From contig DCGS01000004.1 of assembly GCA_002314645.1 (NCBI GenBank), positions 3,468-10,188 of the forward strand: a stretch of 6,721 bases of DNA, given 5' to 3'. Below, piece by piece: positions 1 to 5,954 of this stretch (its first letter is position 1; the number at the start of each line of letters is the position of its first letter). Source of the stretch: Ruminococcaceae bacterium UBA1772 (GTDB lineage Bacteria > Bacillota > Clostridia > Oscillospirales > Acutalibacteraceae). Made by a program: the position numbers and the translations under genes. Below the pieces are notes generated by a model. That model was not told the origin of the DNA and did not search any database. It saw nothing but the letters and a program-made list of their open reading frames with translations.

Positions 1-294
1 TTTTATTTAGACGGAAGAGTTACCGTGGTGTTTGGAACACATACGCACGTGCAGACATCAGACAACCAAATTCTTCCAAACGGAACAGGCTATATTACAG
101 ATGTTGGAATGACTGGACCACTTCAGTCAGTACTTGGCGTTGAGCCTCAAATTGTAATAGACAAGTTTAAGTACAACATGCCAGCAAGGTTTGATTTCGT
201 TCGAGGAGAAGCCATTGTGTCTGGATGCATTTTTGAAATTGATGAAAAAACAGGTAAAACTGTATCAACCGAAAGGGTTGATTTAAAGATTTAA
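1..294 (+). CDS. ymdB: YmdB-type (TIGR00282 family) metallophosphoesterase, C-terminal fragment
   Basis: The frame is open from the first base and ends in TAA at 292-294, leaving 97 codons; the N-terminal part lies outside the window. Codons 12-18 read G-T-H-T-H-V-Q, the last metal-binding motif of this calcineurin-like phosphoesterase family, preceded by the typical Y-L-D-G-R-V. It is followed by Y-I-T-D-V-G-M-T-G-P, a stretch characteristic of YmdB and its Deinococcus homologue. Known for the family: B. subtilis YmdB is a cytoplasmic dinuclear-metal phosphodiesterase acting on 2',3'-cyclic nucleotides that affects motility and biofilm choice, and its gene usually follows rny (RNase Y). Whether rny precedes it here cannot be seen. 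The visible end looks intact, with the usual short beta-rich tail. The next gene starts 16 nt downstream without room for a promoter, so read-through is likely. The family call is firm; the exact substrate is inferred. Confidence 0.9.
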   Translation, partial: FYLDGRVTVVFGTHTHVQTSDNQILPNGTGYITDVGMTGPLQSVLGVEPQIVIDKFKYNMPARFDFVRGEAIVSGCIFEIDEKTGKTVSTERVDLKI

Positions 295-297
295 CTT

Positions 298-303
298 AGG
301 AGG
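298..303 (+). promoter_or_regulatory. Ribosome binding site AGGAGG that fixes the lipoprotein start at GTG 311
   Basis: AGGAGG lies 7 nt before the GTG at 311. The in-frame GTG at 305 sits directly against this Shine-Dalgarno sequence, too close to be used. The 311 start also gives a standard lipoprotein signal beginning M-K-L-L-K-R. Confidence 0.8.
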
Positions 304-310
304 GGTGCTT

Positions 311-1738
311 GTGAAACTACTTAAAAGAACTATAGCTCTTTTGCTGTCAGTATTAATGCTTGTCTCTTTTGCTGCATGCAAAGAGGATGAAGACACACAT
401 TCGCAAAGCAACCCTACAAGTACAACAACAAAAGAGGCAGGAATTTTAAAGCTCCCTTTTTCAAGAGGGGACGGAATGAATCCTTTCAAGGCTAAATCGC
501 TCCTTAACAGAGGGCTTATGCCACTGGTTTATTCGGGTCTTTATAGAATAGATAAAAGTTACAATGCAATTCCTGATCTTGCAAGCAGTGCCGAGTTTGT
601 CGGTGACACAGCAATAATCAAACTCAATACGTCAAAGACTTTTACAAATGGCGCACATATTACTGCTGATGACGTTGTTTACTCATATGAGCAAGCAACA
701 GGTTCACCTTACTATGGTTCTTCACTTGCATCTATCTCAAGCATTTCAGCTGCGGACCCTACTACTGTCGTTGTAACAACAAATTTTGCAAATAAGTATA
801 TTCTGTCCAGTCTTACATTCCCAATTGTTGCAATTGGTTCTTCAAAGAAGGATTCAGCCGTTGGTGTTGGCAAGTACACATACGCTGACACGACAAGTGG
901 CGGACTTCTTTCAAGAAATGAATCGTACTCGGATTCAGCGTACAACATGGACAGTATTCAGTTGGTTAATATAACAGATGAAAGCACACTTATGTTTAGC
1001 CTTGTGCTTGGAAACTTCAATGCACTTGAGTCTGACATGAGCTCAGGTAAAACACAGAGAATAAATGCATCTTCCGTTCAAACGGATCTTAATAATATGA
1101 TTTTCCTTGGGATTAATCCATCGGGTGCACTTGCTTCTCCAGAGCTTAGAAGATGTGTTTCAGCTGTTATTTCAAGATCAGACCTTCTAAGTACAGGCCT
1201 TGAAGGATACGGAACAGAGGCAACTCTTCCATTTAATCCAGCATGGTATGGTGCTGAAGGCGTTAAGAAGAATGAACTTGAAGAGAAGACTTCTCAAAAT
1301 AAACTCAAGTCAAATCTTAGTGGTTATAATATAGTTATCCTTACAAACTCAAGTAACGGATTTAAGGTTAAGCTTGCAGAGACTCTTAAAAGTCAGCTTG
1401 AGGCAGTAGGAATATCTGTCACATTGTCATCAGTTGCTTATGGAACATACAAAGAAGCAATTGCTGGCGGATACTATGATATTTATATTGGTGAAATGAA
1501 ACTCACTAATGATATGAATATAGCAAAGCTTTTATCTGGCGATTTACTTAATACTTACGCGGAAATGATGGCAGGAAACTTAAGCGTTCAAAAATTCGTG
1601 GATAAGTTTAATGAAGAGATTCCATTTATTCCAGTTTGCTTTAGAAATGGTGTACTTGCTTATTCTCGTTCAATTGAAACAGATGTTTCCTCTCTTCCTG
1701 GAAATGTTTACGGTAATGTCACAGATTGGTTTATTTGA
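311..1738 (+). CDS. ABC transporter substrate-binding lipoprotein, family 5 (peptide/nickel type)
   Basis: A 475-residue protein from GTG 311 to TGA 1736-1738. Residues 1-22 form a lipoprotein signal: basic M-K-L-L-K-R, a hydrophobic core, then F-A-A-C with lipidated Cys23. Phe at -3 is a slightly unusual lipobox residue. A Ser/Thr-rich tether follows. Family 5 solute-binding features include F-T-N-G-x-x-I-T-A-D-D-V-V-Y-S near residues 111-125 (compare the common NG-x-x-x-TA-x-DV), the S-P-E-L-R-R-C-V-S-A-V-I-S-R-S-D segment at 276-291, and a closing I-P-F-I-P-V-C segment. The protein should sit on the outer face of the membrane and capture an oligopeptide or similar solute; the ligand cannot be told. 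It is short for the family (often 500-550 residues), and the region after residue 394 looks compact. No permease or ATPase gene is adjacent, so it is an orphan here, either sharing another transporter or acting as a sensor. It is probably read together with the upstream phosphoesterase. Confidence 0.88.
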   Translation: MKLLKRTIALLLSVLMLVSFAACKEDEDTHSQSNPTSTTTKEAGILKLPFSRGDGMNPFKAKSLLNRGLMPLVYSGLYRIDKSYNAIPDLASSAEFVGDTAIIKLNTSKTFTNGAHITADDVVYSYEQATGSPYYGSSLASISSISAADPTTVVVTTNFANKYILSSLTFPIVAIGSSKKDSAVGVGKYTYADTTSGGLLSRNESYSDSAYNMDSIQLVNITDESTLMFSLVLGNFNALESDMSSGKTQRINASSVQTDLNNMIFLGINPSGALASPELRRCVSAVISRSDLLSTGLEGYGTEATLPFNPAWYGAEGVKKNELEEKTSQNKLKSNLSGYNIVILTNSSNGFKVKLAETLKSQLEAVGISVTLSSVAYGTYKEAIAGGYYDIYIGEMKLTNDMNIAKLLSGDLLNTYAEMMAGNLSVQKFVDKFNEEIPFIPVCFRNGVLAYSRSIETDVSSLPGNVYGNVTDWFI

Positions 1739-1762
1739 TTTAACAAGTTGATATAGTAATAC

Positions 1763-1771
1763 TGATAAAAT
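1763..1771 (+). promoter_or_regulatory. Possible extended -10 promoter element for the asp23-fakA-recG cluster
   Basis: TGATAAAAT matches the extended -10 pattern TG-n-TATAAT with one mismatch, in the 67-nt gap between the lipoprotein gene and the Asp23 gene. No convincing -35 lies at 16-18 bp spacing; TTAACA at 1740-1745 is 20 bp away. This is the only plausible promoter I see in the gap, and in AT-rich DNA it could be chance. Confidence 0.3.
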
Positions 1772-1805
1772 ACTTAACAACTTACCATAAAAGGATGGTG
1801 TTCAT

Positions 1806-2159
1806 ATGGTAACATTCGAAAACCCATTGGGAACAATTGAAATGTCAGAAACATATTTCTCTCAGCTTTTAGGAAGCGTTGTCCCAACATGCTTCGGCGT
1901 AGTTGGAATGGCAAACAGCAATCCTTACCAGAGAGTACGTGCTTTTGTTGATAGAAAGAATTATTACCTTGATAGAGGTGTTAGTGTAGTTTCAGAGCCA
2001 GATGGTCTTGTAATTGAACTTCACATTGTAGTGACATATGGCATTAACATTTCTGCAGTGGTTCAGAGCATTGTAAACAAGGTGCGTTACACAATGGAGA
2101 ACGCAACTGGACTTAAGGTTAAGTCTGTAAATGTTTACGTTGACTCAATGATTTCATGA
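1806..2159 (+). CDS. Asp23/Gls24 family envelope stress protein (YloU-like)
   Basis: A 117-residue protein starting at ATG 1806 with an AAGGATGG-type ribosome binding site just upstream (from 1791) and ending in TGA at 2157-2159. The whole length is one Asp23/Gls24 domain. It opens with L-G-T-I-E-M-S-E-T-Y-F (residues 8-18), followed by the family signature around residues 31-36 (G-V-V-G-M-A). It closes with Y-G-I-N-I-S-A-V-V-Q-S-I-V-N-K-V and V-K-S-V-N-V-Y-V. There is no signal peptide or membrane segment, so it is cytoplasmic or membrane-associated through partners. Known for the family: S. aureus Asp23 is an abundant membrane-associated protein whose loss triggers a cell-wall stress response, and B. 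subtilis yloU lies directly before yloV (fakA). The same order here, with a 15-nt spacer, supports the assignment and joint expression with fakA. The molecular role of these short YloU-type members is not well established. Confidence 0.92.
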   Translation: MVTFENPLGTIEMSETYFSQLLGSVVPTCFGVVGMANSNPYQRVRAFVDRKNYYLDRGVSVVSEPDGLVIELHIVVTYGINISAVVQSIVNKVRYTMENATGLKVKSVNVYVDSMIS

Positions 2160-2174
2160 GAGGAGCCAATTTAG

Positions 2175-3818
2175 GTGATAAACGGTAGTGTATTAAGAGA
2201 TGCAGTTATTTCAGCTGCAAATAATGTTGCCAATCATAGACAGGCAATAGATGAACTTAACGTATTCCCTGTGCCAGATGGTGACACAGGTACTAATATG
2301 TCTGCAACAATGGCATCTGCTGGAAGAGAACTCGCTCTCATGGGCGATGACGCAACTGTAACTGAAGTTGCAAAGAAAACTTCTTCAGCAATGCTTCGTG
2401 GTGCAAGAGGAAACTCTGGTGTTATTCTTTCTCTTATTTTTAGAGGAATTGCCAAGGGCGTTAAAGGCATGGAAACCATGGAGACAAGAGACTTAATTGT
2501 TGCTTTGTCTTATGGTGTAGAATCTGCATATAAGGCAGTAATGAAACCAACTGAAGGTACTATCCTTACAGTAGTTAGACTTGCAGCACGTGCAGGTGCA
2601 CAGTTTGCTTCAGAAAACAAAGAGGCAGATCTTGCAACAGTTTGGGAGCAGGTTTGTATTGGTGCAGATGAAGCACTTCAGACAACACCTGATCTTCTTC
2701 CAGTTCTTAAAAAGGCTGGAGTAATTGATGCTGGTGGACAGGGTCTTCTTTATGCATTTGAAGGAATGCTTTCAGTTTTCAAAGACGGAGTTATTATTCC
2801 AGACGAGTCACAGGAAGGCTCTAAGGCAAATAAGGCTGCAGATAAAAAAGGTAAGCACCAGTATATGGTTAGCTTTAAGGTTAATAAGACATCAGGCGCT
2901 GACTCAGCTGCTCTTTTAGCATATCTTGAGTCTACAGGCAAGGATGTTTCAGTAAACGAGAAGAAGACAAAGCTTACTGTTTCAACTCTTACAAATGATC
3001 CAGGTAAAGTAATTTCTGAAGGAATTAAACTTGGCTCAATGGTAGACATTAATGTTGTTAATGTTTGGGAAGAACCAGACAAGGCAACAAATGTTGCAAA
3101 GGTAGAAGAAGCTACTGAAGAGGATGCGCCAAAGGATGCACTTGCTCCAGTGGATCCTGTAAATGATGTTGGATTTGTTGCCGTTGCTGCTGGCGAAGGC
3201 CTTGCATCTATGTTTAAGGAAATAGGTGCAGACATTGTAGTTTCTGGTGGACAGACAATGAATCCAAGTACAGAGGATATCCTCAATGCAATTGAGGCAA
3301 CTCCTGCAAAGACTGTATTTGTATTACCAAATAACAAGAACATTATTATGGCTGCTGAACAGGCCGAGCCACTTGCTTCAAGAAAGGTAATTGTTCTTCC
3401 AACAAAGACTGTTCCTCAGGGCATTTCAGCAATGCTTAACTTTGACCCAGATTCATCAGTTGAAGACAACCACCTTGCAATGACAAAGGCAATTGATTCT
3501 GTAAGTACAGCACAGGTTACATTTGCTGCACGTGACAGCCAGATGGATGGCCTTCAAATTAAAGAAGGACAAATTCTTGGTATGGCAAACGGTGCAATAA
3601 AAGCAGTAGAAGATGACGTGTTAACTGCTGCATTCAAGGTTACAAAGTCACTTTGCAACAAGCGTACAGAAATGGTAACTATCTTCTATGGTGAGGGAAC
3701 TAATGAAGAAGAGGCAGAAAAGCTTGCTTCAATGATTTCAGATAAATTCAGTTCTTTGGATGTATCTGTTATTAACGGTGGACAGCCTGTTTACCACTTC
3801 ATCATTTCTGTTGAGTAA
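2175..3818 (+). CDS. fakA: Fatty acid kinase catalytic subunit FakA (DAK2 domain, YloV-like)
   Basis: A 547-residue protein from GTG 2175, with AGGAG at 2161-2165 nine nt upstream. The next in-frame ATG is Met42, inside the active site, so GTG is required. FakA transfers ATP phosphate to a fatty acid held by a FakB (DegV-family) protein, giving acyl-phosphate for PlsX/PlsY phospholipid synthesis. Residues about 8-200 are the DhaL-like kinase domain: N-V-F-P-V-P-D-G-D-T-G-T-N-M (29-42, with metal/ATP Asp35 and Asp37), G-A-R-G-N-S-G (76-82), T-E-G-T-I-L (126-131) and D-A-G-G-Q-G (185-190), all intact. A middle domain (about 228-305) and an acidic Ala/Glu/Pro linker (about 310-330) precede the C-terminal DegV-like domain beginning G-F-V-A-V-A-A-G-E-G-L. 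Oddity: the middle domain has Y-M-V-S-F (230-234) and S-T-L-T-N-D-P-G (270-277) where the family normally has Y-C-T-E-F and H-V-H-T-N-D-P-G, so a Cys and two His are absent. No FakB or PlsX gene is in the window. Confidence 0.92.
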   Translation: MINGSVLRDAVISAANNVANHRQAIDELNVFPVPDGDTGTNMSATMASAGRELALMGDDATVTEVAKKTSSAMLRGARGNSGVILSLIFRGIAKGVKGMETMETRDLIVALSYGVESAYKAVMKPTEGTILTVVRLAARAGAQFASENKEADLATVWEQVCIGADEALQTTPDLLPVLKKAGVIDAGGQGLLYAFEGMLSVFKDGVIIPDESQEGSKANKAADKKGKHQYMVSFKVNKTSGADSAALLAYLESTGKDVSVNEKKTKLTVSTLTNDPGKVISEGIKLGSMVDINVVNVWEEPDKATNVAKVEEATEEDAPKDALAPVDPVNDVGFVAVAAGEGLASMFKEIGADIVVSGGQTMNPSTEDILNAIEATPAKTVFVLPNNKNIIMAAEQAEPLASRKVIVLPTKTVPQGISAMLNFDPDSSVEDNHLAMTKAIDSVSTAQVTFAARDSQMDGLQIKEGQILGMANGAIKAVEDDVLTAAFKVTKSLCNKRTEMVTIFYGEGTNEEEAEKLASMISDKFSSLDVSVINGGQPVYHFIISVE

Positions 3819-3828
3819 TTAAAGCTTT

Positions 3829-3834
3829 GGAGGT
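3829..3834 (+). promoter_or_regulatory. Ribosome binding site GGAGGT for the TTG start of recG
   Basis: GGAGGT ends 9 nt before TTG 3844. This strong site, together with the RecG N-terminus that follows directly (I-R-K-L-K-G-V-G-E-K-R at residues 11-21), decides for the TTG start. The first in-frame ATG (residue 82) would remove part of the wedge domain. Confidence 0.8.
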
Positions 3835-3843
3835 GTCTCCGAC

Positions 3844-5883
3844 TTGGAGAACAACACTTATCCACATACAGATATAAGAAAATTAAAGGGCGTTGGAGAG
3901 AAACGCGCCGAGCAATTTTTGTCGCTCGGCGTGGATTCTGTCGACGCTCTTTTGCGTTTTTACCCAAGAGCATATGAGGATTGGAGTAATCCAACTCCAA
4001 TATTTGAAACAAGGGAACAGGAGAAATACTGCATTCGTGCAAAGGTTTCCACCCCTGTTGTAAAGAGACGTGCAAACAGTGGAATTATGCTCTTTGAAAC
4101 GAATGTATATGACAGCACAGGTGCTGTTAAAATTCTCATTTTTAATAACAAGTATGCGGCAGCAAAGCTTATTGTTGGACACGAGTACTTGTTCTATGGC
4201 ACCATTACCGAAAACTATGGAACAAAGCAGATGCTTTCTCCTCAAATTGAGGAGTCAAATACCAAGGCGCGCATTCGTCCAATATACAGAACGAAGCAAA
4301 AAATGACTTCAAGGTACATAGAAAGTACAATTGAAAAGGCCCTAAGGGCAACCTATGAATATATTGAGGATCCTATTCCAAGAAGCATTATTTCAAAGTA
4401 TGATTTATATCCATTAAAGACTGCTCTTCTTGAAATTCATTTTCCATCCAATATGGAAAGAATGCAAAAAGCACGTGAGCGATTCATCTTTGAAGAGCTC
4501 CTTCTTTTGCAGCTTGGACTCAGACTTATCCGTGACGGCAACCGTGGTACAACAAAGGTTAAATGTCAAAATGATTTTTCGGATGAGTTTTTCTCACTTT
4601 TACCATTCACACCTACAAATGCGCAGGTGCGTGCAACAAAAGAGGCAGTAGGGGACCTTATGAGCGGAACGCTTATGAATCGCCTTCTTCAGGGCGATGT
4701 AGGTTCTGGCAAAACAATGGTCTCAGCCGCTCTTGCCTATACAATGGCAAAGAACGGATATCAAAGTGCAATAATGGCACCAACAGAAATTTTGGCTATG
4801 CAGCATTTTGAAACAATGAAAAAATTCTTTGCTGGTACTGATATAAAAGTTGAACTCTTAACTGGAAATGTTAAGGGTGCAAAGAGGGCTGAAGTAATTG
4901 AAGGCCTTAAAGACGGTTCAGTTGCTTTTGCTGTTGGTACACATGCACTTATTTCAGATGGAACCGAATTTAAAAGCCTCGGTCTTGTAATGACCGATGA
5001 GCAACATAGATTCGGTGTTAGACAGCGTGCAAAGCTCGCTGAAAAGGGTGAGGGCACACACATTCTTGTAATGTCTGCTACCCCAATTCCAAGAACTTTA
5101 GCGCTTGCAATTTATGGAGAACTTGATGTTTCAATAATTGACGAGCTCCCAAAGGGACGCGTCCCAATTGAAACATATAAAATAGACGGAGGTAAGCGCG
5201 AAAGAGCTTACAACTACATAAAGAAGCACCTTGATGAAGGCAGACAGGGCTACATTGTGTGCCCTCTTGTAAACGAGGGAGAAACAGACGACCTCATTTC
5301 TGCAACTGAATATTATGAAAATATTCGTAAGGGTGCATTTAGAGACTACAAGGTTGGTCTTCTTCATGGACAAATGAAGGCTGAAGAAAAAGCTGTTGTT
5401 ATGGAGCAGTTCCTAAAGGGAGAAATTCAACTTCTTGTTGCAACGGTTGTAATTGAGGTCGGCGTTGACGTTCCAAATGCAGCCATTATGCTCATTGAAA
5501 ATGCAGAAAGATTTGGCCTTTCACAGCTCCATCAGCTTAGAGGCCGCGTAGGCCGTGGACAATATAAGTCTACTTGTATTTTGCTTAGCGACAGTAGGAG
5601 TGAAATGACAAAAAGCCGACTTGGCATAATGTGCGAAACGACAGATGGATTTAGACTTGCAAATAAGGACTTAGAGCTTCGTGGCCCTGGTGATTTTATA
5701 GGTCAAAGACAGCATGGTCTTCCAGAATTACATATTGCAGACATGACGGAAGACATGAGCATTCTTGAAGAAGTTGGCTACGTTGCAAATGAAATTTTAA
5801 AGGCTGATCCAACACTTTCTCTTAAAGAAAATGAATCGCTGAAGGACGCTACAATGAGAATGTTTGAGAGGCTTGAAACTTGA
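3844..5883 (+). CDS. recG: ATP-dependent DNA helicase RecG
   Basis: A full-length 679-residue RecG (B. subtilis and E. coli versions are about 680-690), from TTG 3844 to TGA 5881-5883. RecG is a cytosolic double-stranded DNA translocase that regresses stalled forks and branch-migrates Holliday junctions and D-loops. The N-terminus carries the helix-hairpin-like L-K-G-V-G-E-K-R-A segment. An OB-fold wedge domain spans about residues 60-140; F-N-N-K-Y (Phe100, Tyr104) keeps the F-x-x-x-Y spacing of the aromatic pair that stacks on the fork in the T. maritima enzyme (from memory). Superfamily 2 motor motifs follow: Walker A G-D-V-G-S-G-K-T (284-291), P-T-E-I-L-A-x-Q-H-F after it, D-E-Q-H-R-F-G (385-391), S-A-T-P-I-P-R-T (411-418) and Q-L-R-G-R-V-G-R-G (564-572). 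G-P-G-D-F-I-G (614-620) is in the RecG C-terminal region. Nothing is missing, so it should be active. It lies 25 nt after fakA, a linkage also seen at longer range in B. subtilis (yloU-yloV-sdaA-recG). The next gene's promoter begins on its stop codon. Confidence 0.97.
   Translation: MENNTYPHTDIRKLKGVGEKRAEQFLSLGVDSVDALLRFYPRAYEDWSNPTPIFETREQEKYCIRAKVSTPVVKRRANSGIMLFETNVYDSTGAVKILIFNNKYAAAKLIVGHEYLFYGTITENYGTKQMLSPQIEESNTKARIRPIYRTKQKMTSRYIESTIEKALRATYEYIEDPIPRSIISKYDLYPLKTALLEIHFPSNMERMQKARERFIFEELLLLQLGLRLIRDGNRGTTKVKCQNDFSDEFFSLLPFTPTNAQVRATKEAVGDLMSGTLMNRLLQGDVGSGKTMVSAALAYTMAKNGYQSAIMAPTEILAMQHFETMKKFFAGTDIKVELLTGNVKGAKRAEVIEGLKDGSVAFAVGTHALISDGTEFKSLGLVMTDEQHRFGVRQRAKLAEKGEGTHILVMSATPIPRTLALAIYGELDVSIIDELPKGRVPIETYKIDGGKRERAYNYIKKHLDEGRQGYIVCPLVNEGETDDLISATEYYENIRKGAFRDYKVGLLHGQMKAEEKAVVMEQFLKGEIQLLVATVVIEVGVDVPNAAIMLIENAERFGLSQLHQLRGRVGRGQYKSTCILLSDSRSEMTKSRLGIMCETTDGFRLANKDLELRGPGDFIGQRQHGLPELHIADMTEDMSILEEVGYVANEILKADPTLSLKENESLKDATMRMFERLET
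3904..3933 (+). other. GC-rich hairpin inside the 5' coding region of recG
   Basis: CGCCGAGC at 3906-3913 pairs perfectly with GCTCGGCG at 3924-3931. The RNA stem extends outward by a G-U and a C-G pair to 10 bp, around a 10-nt loop. It lies about 60 nt after the TTG start in otherwise AT-rich DNA. No U-run follows directly, so it is not a standard terminator. It may slow translation, or simply reflect the local codons. Confidence 0.55.
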
Positions 5884-5908
5884 CATTTCGGGTTAAAATA
5901 AATATAAT
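5880..5908 (+). promoter_or_regulatory. Consensus-perfect sigma-A promoter for the downstream envelope-protein gene
   Basis: TTGACA at 5880-5885 and TATAAT at 5903-5908 match the housekeeping consensus at all 12 positions, with an optimal 17-bp spacer (5886-5902). The -35 box includes the recG stop codon TGA (5881-5883). The predicted start of transcription is about 5915, giving a 5' leader of roughly 40 nt before GTG 5955. A promoter this strong would normally be held down by a regulator, and a dyad overlaps it. Confidence 0.85.
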
Positions 5909-5928
5909 AGTTACAAATTGTAACTATT
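5906..5928 (+). promoter_or_regulatory. Perfect 23-nt inverted repeat at the transcription start, probable operator
   Basis: Arms AATAGTTACAA (5906-5916) and TTGTAACTATT (5918-5928) are exact reverse complements around a single central A at 5917. The dyad begins within the -10 box and covers the predicted start site, the classic place for a repressor. The AT-rich stem, 1-3-nt loop and lack of a U-run argue against a terminator for recG. I do not recognise it as the operator of a known regulator. Each arm carries TGTAAC on one strand, which matches the WalR half-site TGTWAH, but the WalR direct-repeat arrangement is only weakly met. Confidence 0.7.
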
Positions 5929-5942
5929 TCGTTTAACTAATT

Positions 5943-5948
5943 AGGAGG
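5943..5948 (+). promoter_or_regulatory. Ribosome binding site AGGAGG for the GTG start at 5955
   Basis: AGGAGG lies 6 nt before GTG 5955. It decides this start, because the first in-frame ATG comes only at codon 117, after the basic N-terminal region. Confidence 0.8.
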
Positions 5949-5954
5949 TCTCTT

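Noticed and set aside
305..310. Upstream GTG at 305 as the lipoprotein start
   Set aside because: It sits directly against the AGGAGG ribosome binding site (298-303), while GTG 311 has proper spacing and gives a normal signal peptide.
1745..1783. AAGTTG/CAACTT pair in the gap after the lipoprotein gene as a terminator
   Set aside because: Only 6 bp with a 27-nt loop, GC-poor and with no T-run after it, so it is not a credible intrinsic terminator.
1739..1805. Riboswitch or small RNA in the gap before the Asp23 gene
   Set aside because: The gap is only 67 nt and AT-rich, with no structured or recognisable element beyond a weak -10-like site.
2750..3343. Long open frame on the minus strand (197 codons) opposite fakA
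   Set aside because: It lies wholly inside a well-supported gene and has a Ser/Thr-rich translation typical of the antisense of Ala/Val/Glu-rich coding sequence. I saw no recognisable domain.
3883..4245. Minus-strand open frames opposite the start of recG
   Set aside because: They overlap conserved RecG wedge-domain coding sequence, and their translations show no family motif.
5906..5928. The dyad read as the recG transcription terminator
   Set aside because: The stem is AT-rich with an almost closed loop, there is no run of Ts downstream, and it overlaps a perfect promoter; an operator fits better.
5906..5928. The dyad as a CopY/BlaI-type operator (TACA-nn-TGTA)
   Set aside because: The central spacing here is TACA-n3-TGTA, an odd-length dyad, whereas CopY/BlaI/MecI sites have a 2-bp centre; no copper or beta-lactam genes are nearby.
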